Under the pieces are notes generated by a model. It was given only the letters and a program-made list of their open reading frames with translations, was not told the DNA's origin and searched no databases. A program made the translations under genes and the position numbers. Below, piece by piece: positions 1 to 9,569 of a stretch of DNA of 64,000 bases; position 1 is the stretch's first letter; each line of letters opens with the position of its first letter. The DNA comes from Woeseiaceae bacterium (GTDB lineage: Bacteria; Pseudomonadota; Gammaproteobacteria; Steroidobacterales; Woeseiaceae): NCBI GenBank assembly GCA_021773055.1, contig JAJFKV010000004.1, forward strand, positions 62,001-126,000, given 5' to 3'.

Positions 1-583
1 TTTCGACGAGCCACATCACAGGTGACAAGGCCTTGATTTTGTACAGAGGTTTGTCCCAGCGCACATCGGAGTGGGCGCCACAAATCACAAGCAGTTTTAT
101 GACGATGTAGAAGGCATACACGGTGCCGAGACCCAGGTAGATCAACACGCCGGAAAACCAGATGCCCGGCATCAGGAAGTAATAAAAGATGTTATTGCGA
201 TAGACGATGCGAATACTCATGTATTCCGCGTCGTGATGAGGGCGGTGCAAATGATAGAGCCACTTTACCGAGTGTGAAAAGCGGTGCCACCAGTATTGTG
301 TCATGTCATCAAATACCAGCAACAAACCGACCTGGGCCAGAATCGGAATGCCCGCGAGGCTATCGCGCGCATCAGGCGCGATAAACGCCGCGAGCATCGC
401 TGCGGCAAACAAAATCAGCGGCTGCGTCAGGAGCAACAACGTTGAAGTACCGACAATTTCAACGATGGCATCTTTGCGGCGCTGCCGCGGCTTGTGAAAC
501 AAGTCGGTTCGAAAGAATTCCGCCAGTGCGAAGAAGACGAAGATCGCCAGAATGGCAATAAGGTCGGGACGCAACTGCGGCAT
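1..583 (-). CDS. Sterol desaturase/fatty acid hydroxylase-like membrane protein, partial
   Basis: This gene runs off the left edge of the window, so its C-terminus is missing; 194 codons from the ATG at 583 are visible. The translation starts MPQLRPDLIAILAIF and has hydrophobic helices near residues 8-22, 45-70, 80-95 and two more after residue 130. The di-iron histidine boxes of the fatty acid hydroxylase superfamily are clear: HRFSH (H100, H104) and HLHRPHH (H111, H113, H116, H117). The third histidine box would lie beyond the edge. Members of this family are integral membrane non-haem di-iron enzymes that oxidise sterol, fatty-acid or carotenoid-type lipids; the substrate here cannot be told. 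It begins 1 base after the RdgC stop codon, so the two genes are probably co-transcribed, although no functional link is obvious. Confidence 0.85.
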   Translation of the reverse strand, partial: MPQLRPDLIAILAIFVFFALAEFFRTDLFHKPRQRRKDAIVEIVGTSTLLLLTQPLILFAAAMLAAFIAPDARDSLAGIPILAQVGLLLVFDDMTQYWWHRFSHSVKWLYHLHRPHHDAEYMSIRIVYRNNIFYYFLMPGIWFSGVLIYLGLGTVYAFYIVIKLLVICGAHSDVRWDKPLYKIKALSPVMWLVE

Positions 584-584
584 A

Positions 585-1472
585 TCAGGCAAAACCACCG
601 AGCTGTTTCTTGAGGTCGTTTAATAGGTTTCGAAGCGTGCCGGTGACCAACACGAACTCGGCATCCTGCCTGGCGAGAGGATCTGTGTGATCCTCCCCAT
701 CATCATCCATACCGAGGAAGCGGAGCTTGGAAATCACACCGTTTTCATTGAGTACGCAGCTCATAACGTGATCATACTCGATGGCGAGGTGGGTCAACCG
801 CATTCCGTTCGCCACATGATTACGAATCGTCTGGTCGCTGAGGTCGAAATCAGTCCAGCGAACGATAGAACCGGCATCAGCCAGGTCCTGCATGCGGCAT
901 TCACGGCCGACGGTAAATTGCCTGGGCGCGTCGTCGAAAAATATGCCGCTTAGAAATTCCTCGACGGGTTTCATAAACTGCAATGGGCGTATGTTAAGGC
1001 CGTCAATCGCAGCCTGTAGTCGCCGCAGCACTCGCTCCGCTGCAGAGTCCTGCAAGGCATCGATGCCGATCACCTTTTCTTTCAGGTCAACGTAGGCCCA
1101 AATCCTGTCTGACTTCAGCATAGCCTTGGGCATTAGTTCGTCACGTGCTTCGGCCTTAAGGCGACGCTTTTCACTCGGGCTTGGCGCTTCCTGCATGCGC
1201 TGCCGAAATTCCTCGATGCGCGCTTCGAGTTCTTCGTTAATAACAGATGGCGGCAATACGCGGGACTGGCTGCGCAGTCTCAGAAGGTCGGCGCCATTCA
1301 AGCGGCGGCCAAGCAACTCACTGTTATCAGGATCGACCGGCACCCAGCCGGAGCTGCGTTCGGTGAGCGGACCGCAAGGTTCAAAGCCCGCACTCTCCAG
1401 GCTTTTTGATAACGCTTCTTCACTCTCGGGCCAGCTACCGTCTAGGCGGTAATAACGTACATTTCGAAACAT
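585..1472 (-). CDS. rdgC: Recombination-associated protein RdgC
   Basis: The 295-residue product matches the length and layout of RdgC, a nucleoid-associated protein that forms a ring around double-stranded DNA and restrains RecA-dependent recombination. Family landmarks are the N-terminal FEPCGPL segment followed by a GWVPV turn (residues 30-46), the ILPPSVIN-like segment (VLPPSVINEELEARI, about residues 73-87), and the C-terminal block with LRFLGMDDD and DAEFVLVTGTL close to the end. The ATG at 1472 gives the usual family start (MFRNVRYYRL). No strong ribosome binding site is visible before it. It is the first gene of a pair with the membrane hydroxylase downstream. Confidence 0.95.
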   Translation of the reverse strand: MFRNVRYYRLDGSWPESEEALSKSLESAGFEPCGPLTERSSGWVPVDPDNSELLGRRLNGADLLRLRSQSRVLPPSVINEELEARIEEFRQRMQEAPSPSEKRRLKAEARDELMPKAMLKSDRIWAYVDLKEKVIGIDALQDSAAERVLRRLQAAIDGLNIRPLQFMKPVEEFLSGIFFDDAPRQFTVGRECRMQDLADAGSIVRWTDFDLSDQTIRNHVANGMRLTHLAIEYDHVMSCVLNENGVISKLRFLGMDDDGEDHTDPLARQDAEFVLVTGTLRNLLNDLKKQLGGFA

Positions 1473-1528
1473 GATGGATTATTCGCGGTGGACAGGGCCG
1501 CGCAGTATCCGGATTTCTCTCTACAATG

Positions 1529-3037
1529 TCACTGATTGATGATCGCCGTGACGGCAGGATGGTCAGCCGGGTAGCGATTCGCACGAAAAAGCATATGCGG
1601 GCCTTCTGCACCGTCGTCATAGGCATACTCCCAGACGATGTCACCTTCAGGTGTGACCTCGCGAACACGAGCTTTCGCGCCGTGATCGACCAGTGTGTTG
1701 CCGTTGGCCAGGCGTTGCGTTCCCGAAATGAACCAGGAAAAGAAAATATCTTCACCCGTTGGCGCGTACTCCCAGGCGAGATCGACCGGGCCGTACGCGG
1801 CCTCACCATCGAGTGTGTAGGTGCCGTCTTCATTCAGTGGTGTTGAAAATTCAACAACGCTACTGTGCGGGCGCAATTTGCCATCGCCGTTATTGAAGAT
1901 CATCACGTTTCCGGCGCCGGGCAGGCCCGTTTTGATCCATTGCACATCATGTTGATTGAAAAGCTGCCGGTCTTCGGCCGTGCCACGGTCGTAGTTTTCC
2001 GGATTACCCCAACGGTAGAGAAAATCTCCGGCGCTGCCCTGGGCCTCGAAAGAAGTCGTGCTGTGATCGATCACATACACTTCACTCAGATAATTCGAAG
2101 AAAAAATAATCTGGTCAAGGTCGGCGTTATAGTCGAGCGCATTCGCATGCGTCCAGTCATCACCGACAGTACCGTCTCTACCAAGACGCACAACGTTGAG
2201 ATCGAGCTTGCCCGGGTTATCAGGAATCACTCCGTGATTCGGCTTGCCGGCATCGAAGTCCTGCACGATGTGATTGCGCAGACTCCATTCCCATACGATC
2301 TCGGCCGTCATAGGATTGACTTCGATAATGCCATCGAACCAGAAGTTGCCATTTTCAGCGACATGTTCCGGATTGCGGCCAAGCGCTATCGCTTGCTTAA
2401 CCGAAATATTTTCCCACACCAGCGCGAGCACATTGCCGTTAGGCAGTCTTACGGCGTCGTGATGGTGAATATAGTCGTCGGTCTCGAGTCGTAGCCGCCA
2501 GGTCAGCGATCCATCGGCCGCGTATTCTTCAAGACAGCCGCGATTACCACCGCCATCCTGGAAAACGTCTGAGTAGATGTTGCTCGATGACAGGCGACTG
2601 CCGTCGGTTTGCAGCTGAGTGAATCCGAAGTAGTCATGCTCGAACGACGCGACGACCTCTTTATCGTTATTGATGAGGTATTTGGGTTTTCGATAGCCAG
2701 GCTCAATCAACACATAGCCGGGCGATACGCGTTCGGCATCGGTTTCTGCTACCGGCCTCCCGGCACCAACAGCCTGCCATTTGGCCAGCATCTCTGGCAT
2801 CTCGGCGATTTCTTCATTGGGAACATCTGCGAACCCGGGAGGAGGAGGGGCCGTCATCGCTACACCGCAGTCTGTGCTGACAAGCTTGCTGGAGATGTAT
2901 CGCGGCGCAGCTGGTGCTGCCGACGCTGTCGCAGACTCGGCCGGGCTGTCAGTGGTGGCAGGCGAGCAAGCGCACAGACCGATGGTCATAACCGCCGGCA
3001 GCAAACGCGTTGCGGGCCAGATTCTGATATTGAGCAC
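1529..3037 (-). CDS. Arylsulfotransferase (ASST)-like lipoprotein
   Basis: The product looks like a secreted beta-propeller of the arylsulfate sulfotransferase (ASST) family, about 502 residues. The open frame extends further upstream, but a GTG at 3037 is preceded by AAGGGGG at good spacing and begins a lipoprotein signal (MLNIRIWPATRLL, then GLCAC with the probable lipidated Cys at residue 24), so I chose that start. Family-type blocks include HHHDAVRLPNGNVLAL, DWTHANALDYNADLDQIIFSS and RWGNPENYD, followed by FNQHDVQWI and a late GNTLVDHG. The repeated HxD/HD elements fit the histidine-rich active site of ASST enzymes. Family members transfer sulfate between phenolic compounds or serve as uncharacterised propellers; the substrate here is unknown. 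It follows the aminotransferase gene by about 100 bases on the same strand. Confidence 0.8.
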   Translation of the reverse strand: MLNIRIWPATRLLPAVMTIGLCACSPATTDSPAESATASAAPAAPRYISSKLVSTDCGVAMTAPPPPGFADVPNEEIAEMPEMLAKWQAVGAGRPVAETDAERVSPGYVLIEPGYRKPKYLINNDKEVVASFEHDYFGFTQLQTDGSRLSSSNIYSDVFQDGGGNRGCLEEYAADGSLTWRLRLETDDYIHHHDAVRLPNGNVLALVWENISVKQAIALGRNPEHVAENGNFWFDGIIEVNPMTAEIVWEWSLRNHIVQDFDAGKPNHGVIPDNPGKLDLNVVRLGRDGTVGDDWTHANALDYNADLDQIIFSSNYLSEVYVIDHSTTSFEAQGSAGDFLYRWGNPENYDRGTAEDRQLFNQHDVQWIKTGLPGAGNVMIFNNGDGKLRPHSSVVEFSTPLNEDGTYTLDGEAAYGPVDLAWEYAPTGEDIFFSWFISGTQRLANGNTLVDHGAKARVREVTPEGDIVWEYAYDDGAEGPHMLFRANRYPADHPAVTAIINQ

Positions 3038-3135
3038 ATTAACCCCCTTGTTGATCATGGAAAACCAACAATATCGATGATTTGTATTTCTTCTTATTTT
3101 TTTCGATATTACAGGATTACGTCTCAGCATTCATG

Positions 3136-4266
3136 TCAAAAAAGCGCCCGTATCCTTGCGATACCCTCGCGAATATCGTCTTCACTGTAATGCGCGAAAC
3201 TGAGCCGCAGGTAGTTCTTAAGTTGGCCCTTACTCGAAAATACCGAACCAGCCTGAAAGCCCGTTGCAGCGCCTCGCGCAGACTCCCGTATTGGCGTGGT
3301 GTCGAGAGATTCTTCAAATCGTAGCCAGAAAAAATAACCGCCTTCAGGCCTCGTCCATTTTGCGATGTCACGAAAGTTTTCGTGCAGTGCATCGTCCATA
3401 GCCGCAACCCGAAGTCGATACGCGTCGCGAAGTTTTTCAACATGCGAAGCCAGTGAACCGCTGTGGATCGTTTGCCGGACAATATGGGAGCTAAGGTGGT
3501 TGACGCTGCCGCCACTGTTGATAAAACCGCTACCCTTTAACTGGTCTCGCAGGGCTCTCGATGTTTGTATCCAGCCCAGCCGCATTGCCGGTGCCAGTAT
3601 TTTCGAAAACGAACCCAGAGAAACGACCCGCTCGCTCGCGGTCATGGTGCCGTAGGCTGGCGGCGGCGGAGCACCATAATAGAGTAGTTGATATACCTCA
3701 TCCGCAACGATCAGGAAGTCGTGCTGTTCCGCCAACTCCACGACTTGCTGGCGTCGCGCCGCGCTGGTGCTCTGTCCGCCGGGGTTGTGGAAACTCGGAA
3801 TCGTGTACAGGAAAGCCGGTTCGTGCGCTCGCAGTTCCTCTCGCAATGATTCCACACAAAGACCATCATCATCGACCGGTATGCCAACGATATTCAGGCC
3901 ATGGTCGCGGAATATCTGAAACGCCAAAAAGTAACTCGGCTCCTCAACAAAAACGGTATCGCCGGGATTCGCGAATACATTCGACACCAGGTCGAGGGCC
4001 TGGGAGTTACCGGCCGTCTCGAACAGTTCGTCCGCCGAAGCCGTAGCGCCGTAGCCCTCCGTTAGAAAACCTGCGAGCGACTGCAGAAATCGTGCGTCGC
4101 CCTCGGCAACACCGTAGTTAAGTTCCAGCGCTTGAGCGGTGTCAAAAAATGACTCACTGGCCTCTCGTACCAGATCAACGGGCAACAAGTCGGGAGATGG
4201 CTGGCCGATACCGAGATTAATCGTGCCCGCAGGAGGTGCGCCGTCGAACGTTGCTATTGTGCTCAT
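3136..4266 (-). CDS. PLP-dependent aminotransferase, class I/II (LysN/MocR C-domain type)
   Basis: This 376-residue protein is a fold-type I aminotransferase of the subgroup that includes 2-aminoadipate transaminase and the catalytic half of MocR proteins, but with no winged-helix DNA-binding domain attached. Visible landmarks are LGIGQPSPDLLP near the N-terminus, ETAGNSQALDL (cofactor phosphate region), PSFHNPGG, VADEVYQLL and the Schiff-base lysine K222 in GSFSKIL. The C-terminus ends in RLSFAHYSEDDIREGI, typical of the group. The ATG at 4266 is preceded by GGAAGA, a good ribosome binding site. It is divergent from deaD. The amino-acid substrate cannot be assigned from sequence alone. Confidence 0.88.
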   Translation of the reverse strand: MSTIATFDGAPPAGTINLGIGQPSPDLLPVDLVREASESFFDTAQALELNYGVAEGDARFLQSLAGFLTEGYGATASADELFETAGNSQALDLVSNVFANPGDTVFVEEPSYFLAFQIFRDHGLNIVGIPVDDDGLCVESLREELRAHEPAFLYTIPSFHNPGGQSTSAARRQQVVELAEQHDFLIVADEVYQLLYYGAPPPPAYGTMTASERVVSLGSFSKILAPAMRLGWIQTSRALRDQLKGSGFINSGGSVNHLSSHIVRQTIHSGSLASHVEKLRDAYRLRVAAMDDALHENFRDIAKWTRPEGGYFFWLRFEESLDTTPIRESARGAATGFQAGSVFSSKGQLKNYLRLSFAHYSEDDIREGIARIRALF

Positions 4267-4331
4267 GGTCTTCCGGATTTCGAAGGTGCTTATTGCCGAA
4301 CCTTACACATCGCAGAACGTATGGTCCAAAA

Positions 4332-4346
4332 GGAGCTATAGGCTCC
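4332..4346 (+). other. Short inverted repeat in the deaD leader region
   Basis: GGAGC and GCTCC are separated by five bases in the spacer between the divergent aminotransferase and deaD genes. It could fold as a small hairpin in the deaD leader. No T-run follows, so it is not a terminator. Its role is unknown. Confidence 0.3.
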
Positions 4347-4399
4347 CTGCTCGGCAAATAGTGCTAAAGTTCCCTGCTGCCCCAAATCTGGAACCCCGA

Positions 4400-6136
4400 A
4401 TGACCAAGTCCACGCCCGCGATTACAACGTTTCGCGACCTGAAGATCGCCGAGCCGTTACTGACCGCACTGGACGAGATCGGCTACGAAACACCCTCGCC
4501 GATTCAGGCGCAGGCGATTCCACAGCTGTTGGAAGGGCTGGACCTGCTCGGTCATGCGCCTACCGGCACAGGCAAGACAGCCGCGTTCGCGCTGCCGCTG
4601 CTTTCGCGACTCGATATGCAGGATAAAAATGTCCAGATAATGACGCTCACGCCGACTCGTGAACTCGCGATCCAGGTGGCAGAGGCCTATCAACGCTATG
4701 CACACCACATAAAGGGATTTCATGTTCTCCCGATCTACGGCGGGCAGGAGTACTCGGGACAGATTCGCCAGTTGAAGCGGGGCGTACAAGTCGTGGTCGG
4801 AACACCGGGGCGGGTTATGGACCATATGCGCAAAGGCACGCTGAAGCTTGGCGGTTTGCAGGCGATGGTTCTCGACGAAGCTGACGAGATGCTGCGGATG
4901 GGGTTCATCGACGAGGTCGAATGGATTCTGGACCAGACGCCGAAAGATCGTCAGATGGCATTGTTCTCGGCGACGATGCCAAAAGAGGTCGAACGCATAG
5001 CGCGGCGGCATCTGAATAAGCCGCAGGAAGTTTCGATCAAAGCCAAAACCGCGACGGCCGAAACGATTCGGCAGCGCTACTGGCAGGTTAGCGGATTTCA
5101 CAAACTCGATGCTTTGACTCGAATACTCGAGGTCGAGACCTTCGATGCGATTCTGATGTTCGTTCGTACCAAGACGGCAACTACCGAGCTCGCGGAAAAA
5201 CTCGAAGCCAGGGGCTACGCCGCCGCCGCAATGAATGGTGACATGGCACAAGCGCATCGCGAGCAAACGGTGGAAAGACTGAAACGTGGTTCGCTGGATA
5301 TTCTGGTCGCGACGGATGTTGCCGCCCGCGGGCTCGATGTCGACCGCATAAGCCATGTTGTTAACTACGATATTCCGTACGACACAGAAGCGTATATCCA
5401 TCGTATTGGCCGGACAGGTCGCGCAGGTCGCTCGGGCGAGGCTATTCTTTTCGTGGCACCGCGTGAACGACGCATGCTTGCCGCAATTGAGCGGGCTACG
5501 CGACAAAAAATTGCGCGGCTTGAATTGCCGACTACCGAGACCGTCAATAACAAACGCATCGCAGACTTCAAGCAAAAGATCAGTGACACGCTTGCGGGTG
5601 GCGAGATGACATTCATGCAAAATCTGGTCGAACAGTATCGTAATGAACACGATGTGCCGGCGCTGGATATTGCAGCCGCTCTCGCGAAAATGTCCATCGG
5701 CGACAAGCCATTACTACTGAGTCCGGACAAGGAGCGACCAAAGCCGCAAAGGGATGACACGTCATCGCCGCGCGGAAAAAAGCGCCGCGACAGGACGTCG
5801 ACCGAACCGGATTCGGACAAGGAGCGATATCGAATCGACGTTGGCCACGAGCACGGCGTGAAGCCTGGCAATATTGTTGGTGCCATTGCGAATGAAGCAG
5901 GCTTGGCTGGCGAACACATTGGCAGCATCTCGATAGAGAAGAACTATAGCCTTGTCGATCTGCCGGTCGGCATGCCGCGTGACATCTTAATGGATCTCAA
6001 GAAAGTTCGTGTTTGTGGCAGGCCGATGAAGATCGCCCAGCATGGCAAGCCCGAGAAACCGAAACGCAGCAAGCCGGATAGCAAGGGGTACAAGAGCAAG
6101 AGAAAACCGAAGAAAGTAACGCATAGAAAAGGTTGA
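4400..6136 (+). CDS. deaD: DEAD-box RNA helicase DeaD/CsdA
   Basis: This is an ATP-dependent RNA helicase of the DeaD (CsdA) type, 578 residues from the ATG at 4400. The frame is open for 87 more codons upstream, but that extension overlaps the divergent gene and has no helicase homology, while the chosen start leads straight into the Q-motif region (TFRDLKIAEPLL, then PSPIQAQAIP). Motif I is APTGTGKT (53-60), motif II DEAD (159-162), motif III SAT (190-192), and the C-terminal helicase lobe shows ARGLDV and HRIGRTGRAGR. After a charged linker comes the DbpA-type RNA-binding domain (RYRIDVGHEHGVKPGNIVG to about residue 540) and a basic tail. DeaD proteins act in ribosome assembly, RNA decay and cold adaptation. 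A secreted amidohydrolase gene starts 5 bases downstream. Confidence 0.95.
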   Translation: MTKSTPAITTFRDLKIAEPLLTALDEIGYETPSPIQAQAIPQLLEGLDLLGHAPTGTGKTAAFALPLLSRLDMQDKNVQIMTLTPTRELAIQVAEAYQRYAHHIKGFHVLPIYGGQEYSGQIRQLKRGVQVVVGTPGRVMDHMRKGTLKLGGLQAMVLDEADEMLRMGFIDEVEWILDQTPKDRQMALFSATMPKEVERIARRHLNKPQEVSIKAKTATAETIRQRYWQVSGFHKLDALTRILEVETFDAILMFVRTKTATTELAEKLEARGYAAAAMNGDMAQAHREQTVERLKRGSLDILVATDVAARGLDVDRISHVVNYDIPYDTEAYIHRIGRTGRAGRSGEAILFVAPRERRMLAAIERATRQKIARLELPTTETVNNKRIADFKQKISDTLAGGEMTFMQNLVEQYRNEHDVPALDIAAALAKMSIGDKPLLLSPDKERPKPQRDDTSSPRGKKRRDRTSTEPDSDKERYRIDVGHEHGVKPGNIVGAIANEAGLAGEHIGSISIEKNYSLVDLPVGMPRDILMDLKKVRVCGRPMKIAQHGKPEKPKRSKPDSKGYKSKRKPKKVTHRKG

Positions 6137-6141
6137 AATAA

Positions 6142-7425
6142 ATGCTTGGAAATCTACCACGATTGATTACTGCTGGTTTCGCTGCAGCGCTCCTTTGTGC
6201 CGCGGCGATGGCGGACGAAATTACCGTTATCAAGGCGGGCTCTGTGTTTGACTCACAGACCGGCAAAGTCATACGAGACGCGGTTATTGTTGTCGAACAC
6301 GACAAAATTACAGCCGTCGGTGGATCAGGAACTCAGATTCCGGAGGGTGCGCAAGTCATAGATTTGTCGTCGTCGTTCGTACTCCCGGGCGTAATGGATA
6401 TGCACACCCACATCGTAAGCAATCTGGATAATTACTTTTTCGCCGGCTATTTCCAGTCGCCGCACCGGGCAACGATCGGCGGTGTGGTCAACGCGGAAAA
6501 GACGCTCTTGGCCGGTTTTACGACGATCAGAAATGTGGGCGCGAGCGACTATGCAGATGTGGCGCTACGCAATGCGATAAATGACGGCGAAATTCCGGGT
6601 CCGCGAATGGCTGTATCCGGCCCAAGCCTTGGCATTACCGGCGGCCATTGTGATAACAATTCCCTGAACGCCTCGTTCGAAGAGCGCAGTGACGGTGTTG
6701 CAGATGGTCCATGGGAGGTTCGTACAAAGGTTCGAAAGAACGTCAAGTATGGTTCTGATCTCATCAAATTCTGCGCGACGGGCGGTGTATTTTCGAAAGG
6801 CACCAAGGTCGGTATGACGCAGTACACACTGGAAGAAATGCAGGCGATTGTCGATGAGTCGCACACGCATGGCCGCAAGGTCGCCGCACACGCACACGGT
6901 AATGAAGGCATTAAGCGAGCAATTGTTGCCGGTGTCGATTCCGTCGAGCATGCGAGTTTTCTCGATCGCGAAGCGGTACAAATGGGAATCGATCGTGGAA
7001 CGTTCTTTGCGTTGGATATCTACAACACCGAGTACACACTCGAGATGGGTGAGGCGAACGGCGTACCGGAAGAAAATATCAACAAGGAGCGCGAGGTCGG
7101 AACGACTCAGCGTCAGAGCTTTACACTGGCGGTGAAGATGGGCGCCAAGGTTGTTTACGCAACGGACTCCGGCGTTTACCCACACGGCGATAATGGCAAG
7201 CAGTTCGCTCGGGCGGTGCGCTTTGGCATGACGCCAACACAGGCATTGATGTCTGCGACATCACTTACCGCTGAGTTGCTTGGTTGGGAAGATTCCGTCG
7301 GTGAAATCGCGCCCGGAATGTATGCAGATATTATTGCCGTGCACGGTGATCCGCTCGATGACATCAGTGAAATGGAAGACGTCGACTTCGTAATGAAGGG
7401 CGGTATTGTTTACAAGAATAAGTAA
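6142..7425 (+). CDS. Secreted amidohydrolase family protein
   Basis: The 427-residue product has an N-terminal signal peptide ending near AMA-DE (residue 24) followed by an amidohydrolase-superfamily metal-dependent hydrolase. The metal-binding motif DMHTHI (H88, H90) follows a small beta-sandwich segment. Later landmarks are IKFCATGG (the K that may be carboxylated), AAHAHGN, VDSVEHASFLD and YATDSG, and the end reads GMYADIIAVHGDPLDDI, VMKGGIVYKNK. This is the imidazolonepropionase/Xaa-Pro dipeptidase-like branch common in marine proteobacteria with large peptide-degrading repertoires; the substrate is uncertain, with peptides or cyclic amides likely. A paralog with the same closing motif lies at 51460-52836. 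It sits between deaD and the GST-like gene with gaps of 5 and 7 bases. Confidence 0.88.
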   Translation: MLGNLPRLITAGFAAALLCAAAMADEITVIKAGSVFDSQTGKVIRDAVIVVEHDKITAVGGSGTQIPEGAQVIDLSSSFVLPGVMDMHTHIVSNLDNYFFAGYFQSPHRATIGGVVNAEKTLLAGFTTIRNVGASDYADVALRNAINDGEIPGPRMAVSGPSLGITGGHCDNNSLNASFEERSDGVADGPWEVRTKVRKNVKYGSDLIKFCATGGVFSKGTKVGMTQYTLEEMQAIVDESHTHGRKVAAHAHGNEGIKRAIVAGVDSVEHASFLDREAVQMGIDRGTFFALDIYNTEYTLEMGEANGVPEENINKEREVGTTQRQSFTLAVKMGAKVVYATDSGVYPHGDNGKQFARAVRFGMTPTQALMSATSLTAELLGWEDSVGEIAPGMYADIIAVHGDPLDDISEMEDVDFVMKGGIVYKNK

Positions 7426-7432
7426 CGAAGCT

Positions 7433-8176
7433 ATGACCTCAAACAAACCTGTTCTATACGTATTCGCGATCTCACATTACTGCGAGAAGGCTCGCTGGGC
7501 ATTGGATTTCCTTGGTGTTGATTACAAACTCCGCCACGTTGCGCCCGGGGAGCACATGGAGATCGCGAAAAAGCTCGGTGCACCACGTAGCTCTGTACCT
7601 TATCTCTCGTTGAACGAACGAGTGATACAGGGTTCCGCAGATATCGTTACCTGGGCGGAAGACGAATCGCCATCGGGCAAATCGTTAACGCCGGATGCCG
7701 AAGCCTGCGAACAGGTCGAGAAGCGGATCGATGATATTGCCGGCGTGCATGTTCGGCGGTTTTACTATTCAGAGGCGCTGGTCGATGATCCCTCAATGAT
7801 CCGGCCAATTTTTACTCGCGATCTTCCGCTGACAAAGAAACTGATGATCAGTCTCGGCTGGAGCAAGATTCGTAAAATAATGATCTCCCGGATGGACCTC
7901 GGGGCCCGGCAGGGCAAGGAATCAGAAGTCATCGTCGACGATGAATTGTGCTGGATCGACGAGTTACTGGCGGATGGCAGAAGCTACCTCGTGGGCGGCG
8001 AGTTTTCCCGCGCCGATATCGCGGTAGCAAGCATACTTGCGCCACTTGTGGTGCCTGCGGAACATCCCGTATACAGTCGTTTGCAGCATCCGCCAAGATT
8101 GGCGGAGGAATTGTCGAAATGGGAACAGCGACCCTCGTTCAAGTGGGTGCGCGACATCTACGCCAGGCATCGATAA
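7433..8176 (+). CDS. Glutathione S-transferase-like protein
   Basis: This 247-residue cytoplasmic protein starts at the ATG at 7433, nine codons inside the longer open frame, because the upstream part overlaps the previous gene. The N-terminal thioredoxin-like domain shows LYVFAISHYCEKARWALDFLG, the pattern of GSTs with a catalytic Ser/Cys (S14, C17), and SVPYL carries the cis-proline of the fold. The C-terminal all-helical domain has the usual GGEFSRADIAVASIL element. Proteins of this kind conjugate glutathione to electrophiles or act in redox or lyase reactions; the exact role is not predictable. It sits 7 bases before dbpA. Confidence 0.82.
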   Translation: MTSNKPVLYVFAISHYCEKARWALDFLGVDYKLRHVAPGEHMEIAKKLGAPRSSVPYLSLNERVIQGSADIVTWAEDESPSGKSLTPDAEACEQVEKRIDDIAGVHVRRFYYSEALVDDPSMIRPIFTRDLPLTKKLMISLGWSKIRKIMISRMDLGARQGKESEVIVDDELCWIDELLADGRSYLVGGEFSRADIAVASILAPLVVPAEHPVYSRLQHPPRLAEELSKWEQRPSFKWVRDIYARHR

Positions 8177-8183
8177 TACTCCT

Positions 8184-9569
8184 ATGTCCAATTCCGACGA
8201 TTTCGGTAGCCTCAACCTGAAACCAGAACTGCTCGGCAATCTTGCAGATCTCGGCTACACAGAAATGACACTGGTACAGGAACAGAGTTTGCCGTTGCTG
8301 ATCGATGGCAACGATGTCCTCGCCCGCGCAAAGACGGGCAGTGGCAAGACAGCGGCTTTCGGCCTTGGTTTGCTAAACAAGCTGGATGCTACGTCGTTCA
8401 CCGTGCAGGCACTGGTCCTTTGTCCGACGCGTGAGCTTGCAGATCAGGTCGCGAAGGAAATTCGTCGGCTCGCGCGCGCGATTCCCAATATCAAGATTTC
8501 GAGCGTGTGTGGAGGAGTGCCATTACGTTCGCAAACCGCATCCTTGAAACGTAGCCCACACATCATCGTTGGCACGCCCGGACGAGTGCACAAGCATCTG
8601 CGCAGCGGCAACATCGATCTTGGCAATTTACAGACCTTTGTCCTCGACGAAGCGGACCGAATGCTGGACATGGGTTTCATGGATGAACTGGATGCGATTC
8701 TTGCCTTCGTACCGGCCAAGCGACAGACGCTTTTGTTTAGCGCGACGTATCCGGATGCGATCGCCGACATTAGTGCAAGAGTGCAACGCGACCCAATAAC
8801 GGTGGATGTGACCGAAGAAGAGCAACCTGCGCAGATATCGCAGACGTGGTGCGCTGTTACAAGAGAGAATCGGACAGAAGAACTGGTTCGAGTGCTGAGA
8901 GCGTGGGGTGGGGCACTCAACCTGGTGTTTTGTAATACCAAAATCGACTGCGCCGAAGTAGCGCAGTACCTGCAAAGACAGAACATCGTCGCTGTTGCGT
9001 TGCACGGTGATCTGGATCAGGCGCAAAGAAACCAGGTGCTGGTGCGATTCTCGAACCGGAGCGCGAGCGTGCTAATCGCGACTGACGTCGCGGCACGTGG
9101 TCTCGACGTAAAAGATATCGATGCTGTATTCAATTACGAACTGTCGCCGCAAGCGGAAGTGTATGTGCATCGCATTGGCAGAACCGGCCGTGCTGGCAAA
9201 ACGGGCGTGGCAGTAAGCCTGGTCGAGGAGCGCGAGATGTGGCGGTTGCTGGAAATCGAAAAATCATTGCCAGACGCAGTGTTGCAGCAACGCGGTATTC
9301 CCGATGCGAAGCGTGGCGACGAAACACTGGTTCCGTTGATGACAACAATTCAGATCAGCGGCGGCCGCAAAAATAAACTGCGACCCGGAGACTTGTTAGG
9401 CGCCCTCACGGCACAAGGTGGAATACCCGGTGATGCGGTTGGCTCGATCGACTTGTTTGAAACTGTGGGTTATGTGGCGGTGCGTAACGAAGCTGCAAAA
9501 AAGGCGCTACACCAACTTGCCAATCGACCCATAAAGGGTAGAAAATACCGAGTACGAGTTAGAAAATAG
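8184..9569 (+). CDS. dbpA: ATP-dependent RNA helicase DbpA
   Basis: This 461-residue DEAD-box helicase begins at the ATG at 8184, since the longer upstream frame only overlaps the GST gene. Motif I is AKTGSGKT (49-56), motif II DEAD (155-158), followed by SAT and the C-lobe motifs ATDVAARGLDV and HRIGRTGRAGK. The last 75 residues form the DbpA RNA-binding domain (TTIQISGGRKNKLRPGDLLG and RPIKGRKYRVRVRK), which in the characterised enzyme recognises hairpin 92 of 23S rRNA, so it probably acts in large-subunit ribosome assembly. It is the second DEAD-box gene in 6 kb, with a different C-terminal domain from DeaD at 4400. Confidence 0.94.
   Translation: MSNSDDFGSLNLKPELLGNLADLGYTEMTLVQEQSLPLLIDGNDVLARAKTGSGKTAAFGLGLLNKLDATSFTVQALVLCPTRELADQVAKEIRRLARAIPNIKISSVCGGVPLRSQTASLKRSPHIIVGTPGRVHKHLRSGNIDLGNLQTFVLDEADRMLDMGFMDELDAILAFVPAKRQTLLFSATYPDAIADISARVQRDPITVDVTEEEQPAQISQTWCAVTRENRTEELVRVLRAWGGALNLVFCNTKIDCAEVAQYLQRQNIVAVALHGDLDQAQRNQVLVRFSNRSASVLIATDVAARGLDVKDIDAVFNYELSPQAEVYVHRIGRTGRAGKTGVAVSLVEEREMWRLLEIEKSLPDAVLQQRGIPDAKRGDETLVPLMTTIQISGGRKNKLRPGDLLGALTAQGGIPGDAVGSIDLFETVGYVAVRNEAAKKALHQLANRPIKGRKYRVRVRK

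Noticed and set aside
4139..4399. N-terminal extension of DeaD from an upstream start.
   Set aside because: It overlaps the divergent aminotransferase gene and has no helicase-type sequence; the ATG at 4400 leads directly into the Q-motif region.
4457..5650. A 397-codon frame on the minus strand opposite deaD.
   Set aside because: The plus-strand product has all helicase motifs; the reverse frame has no recognisable domain and is a shadow of the codon pattern.
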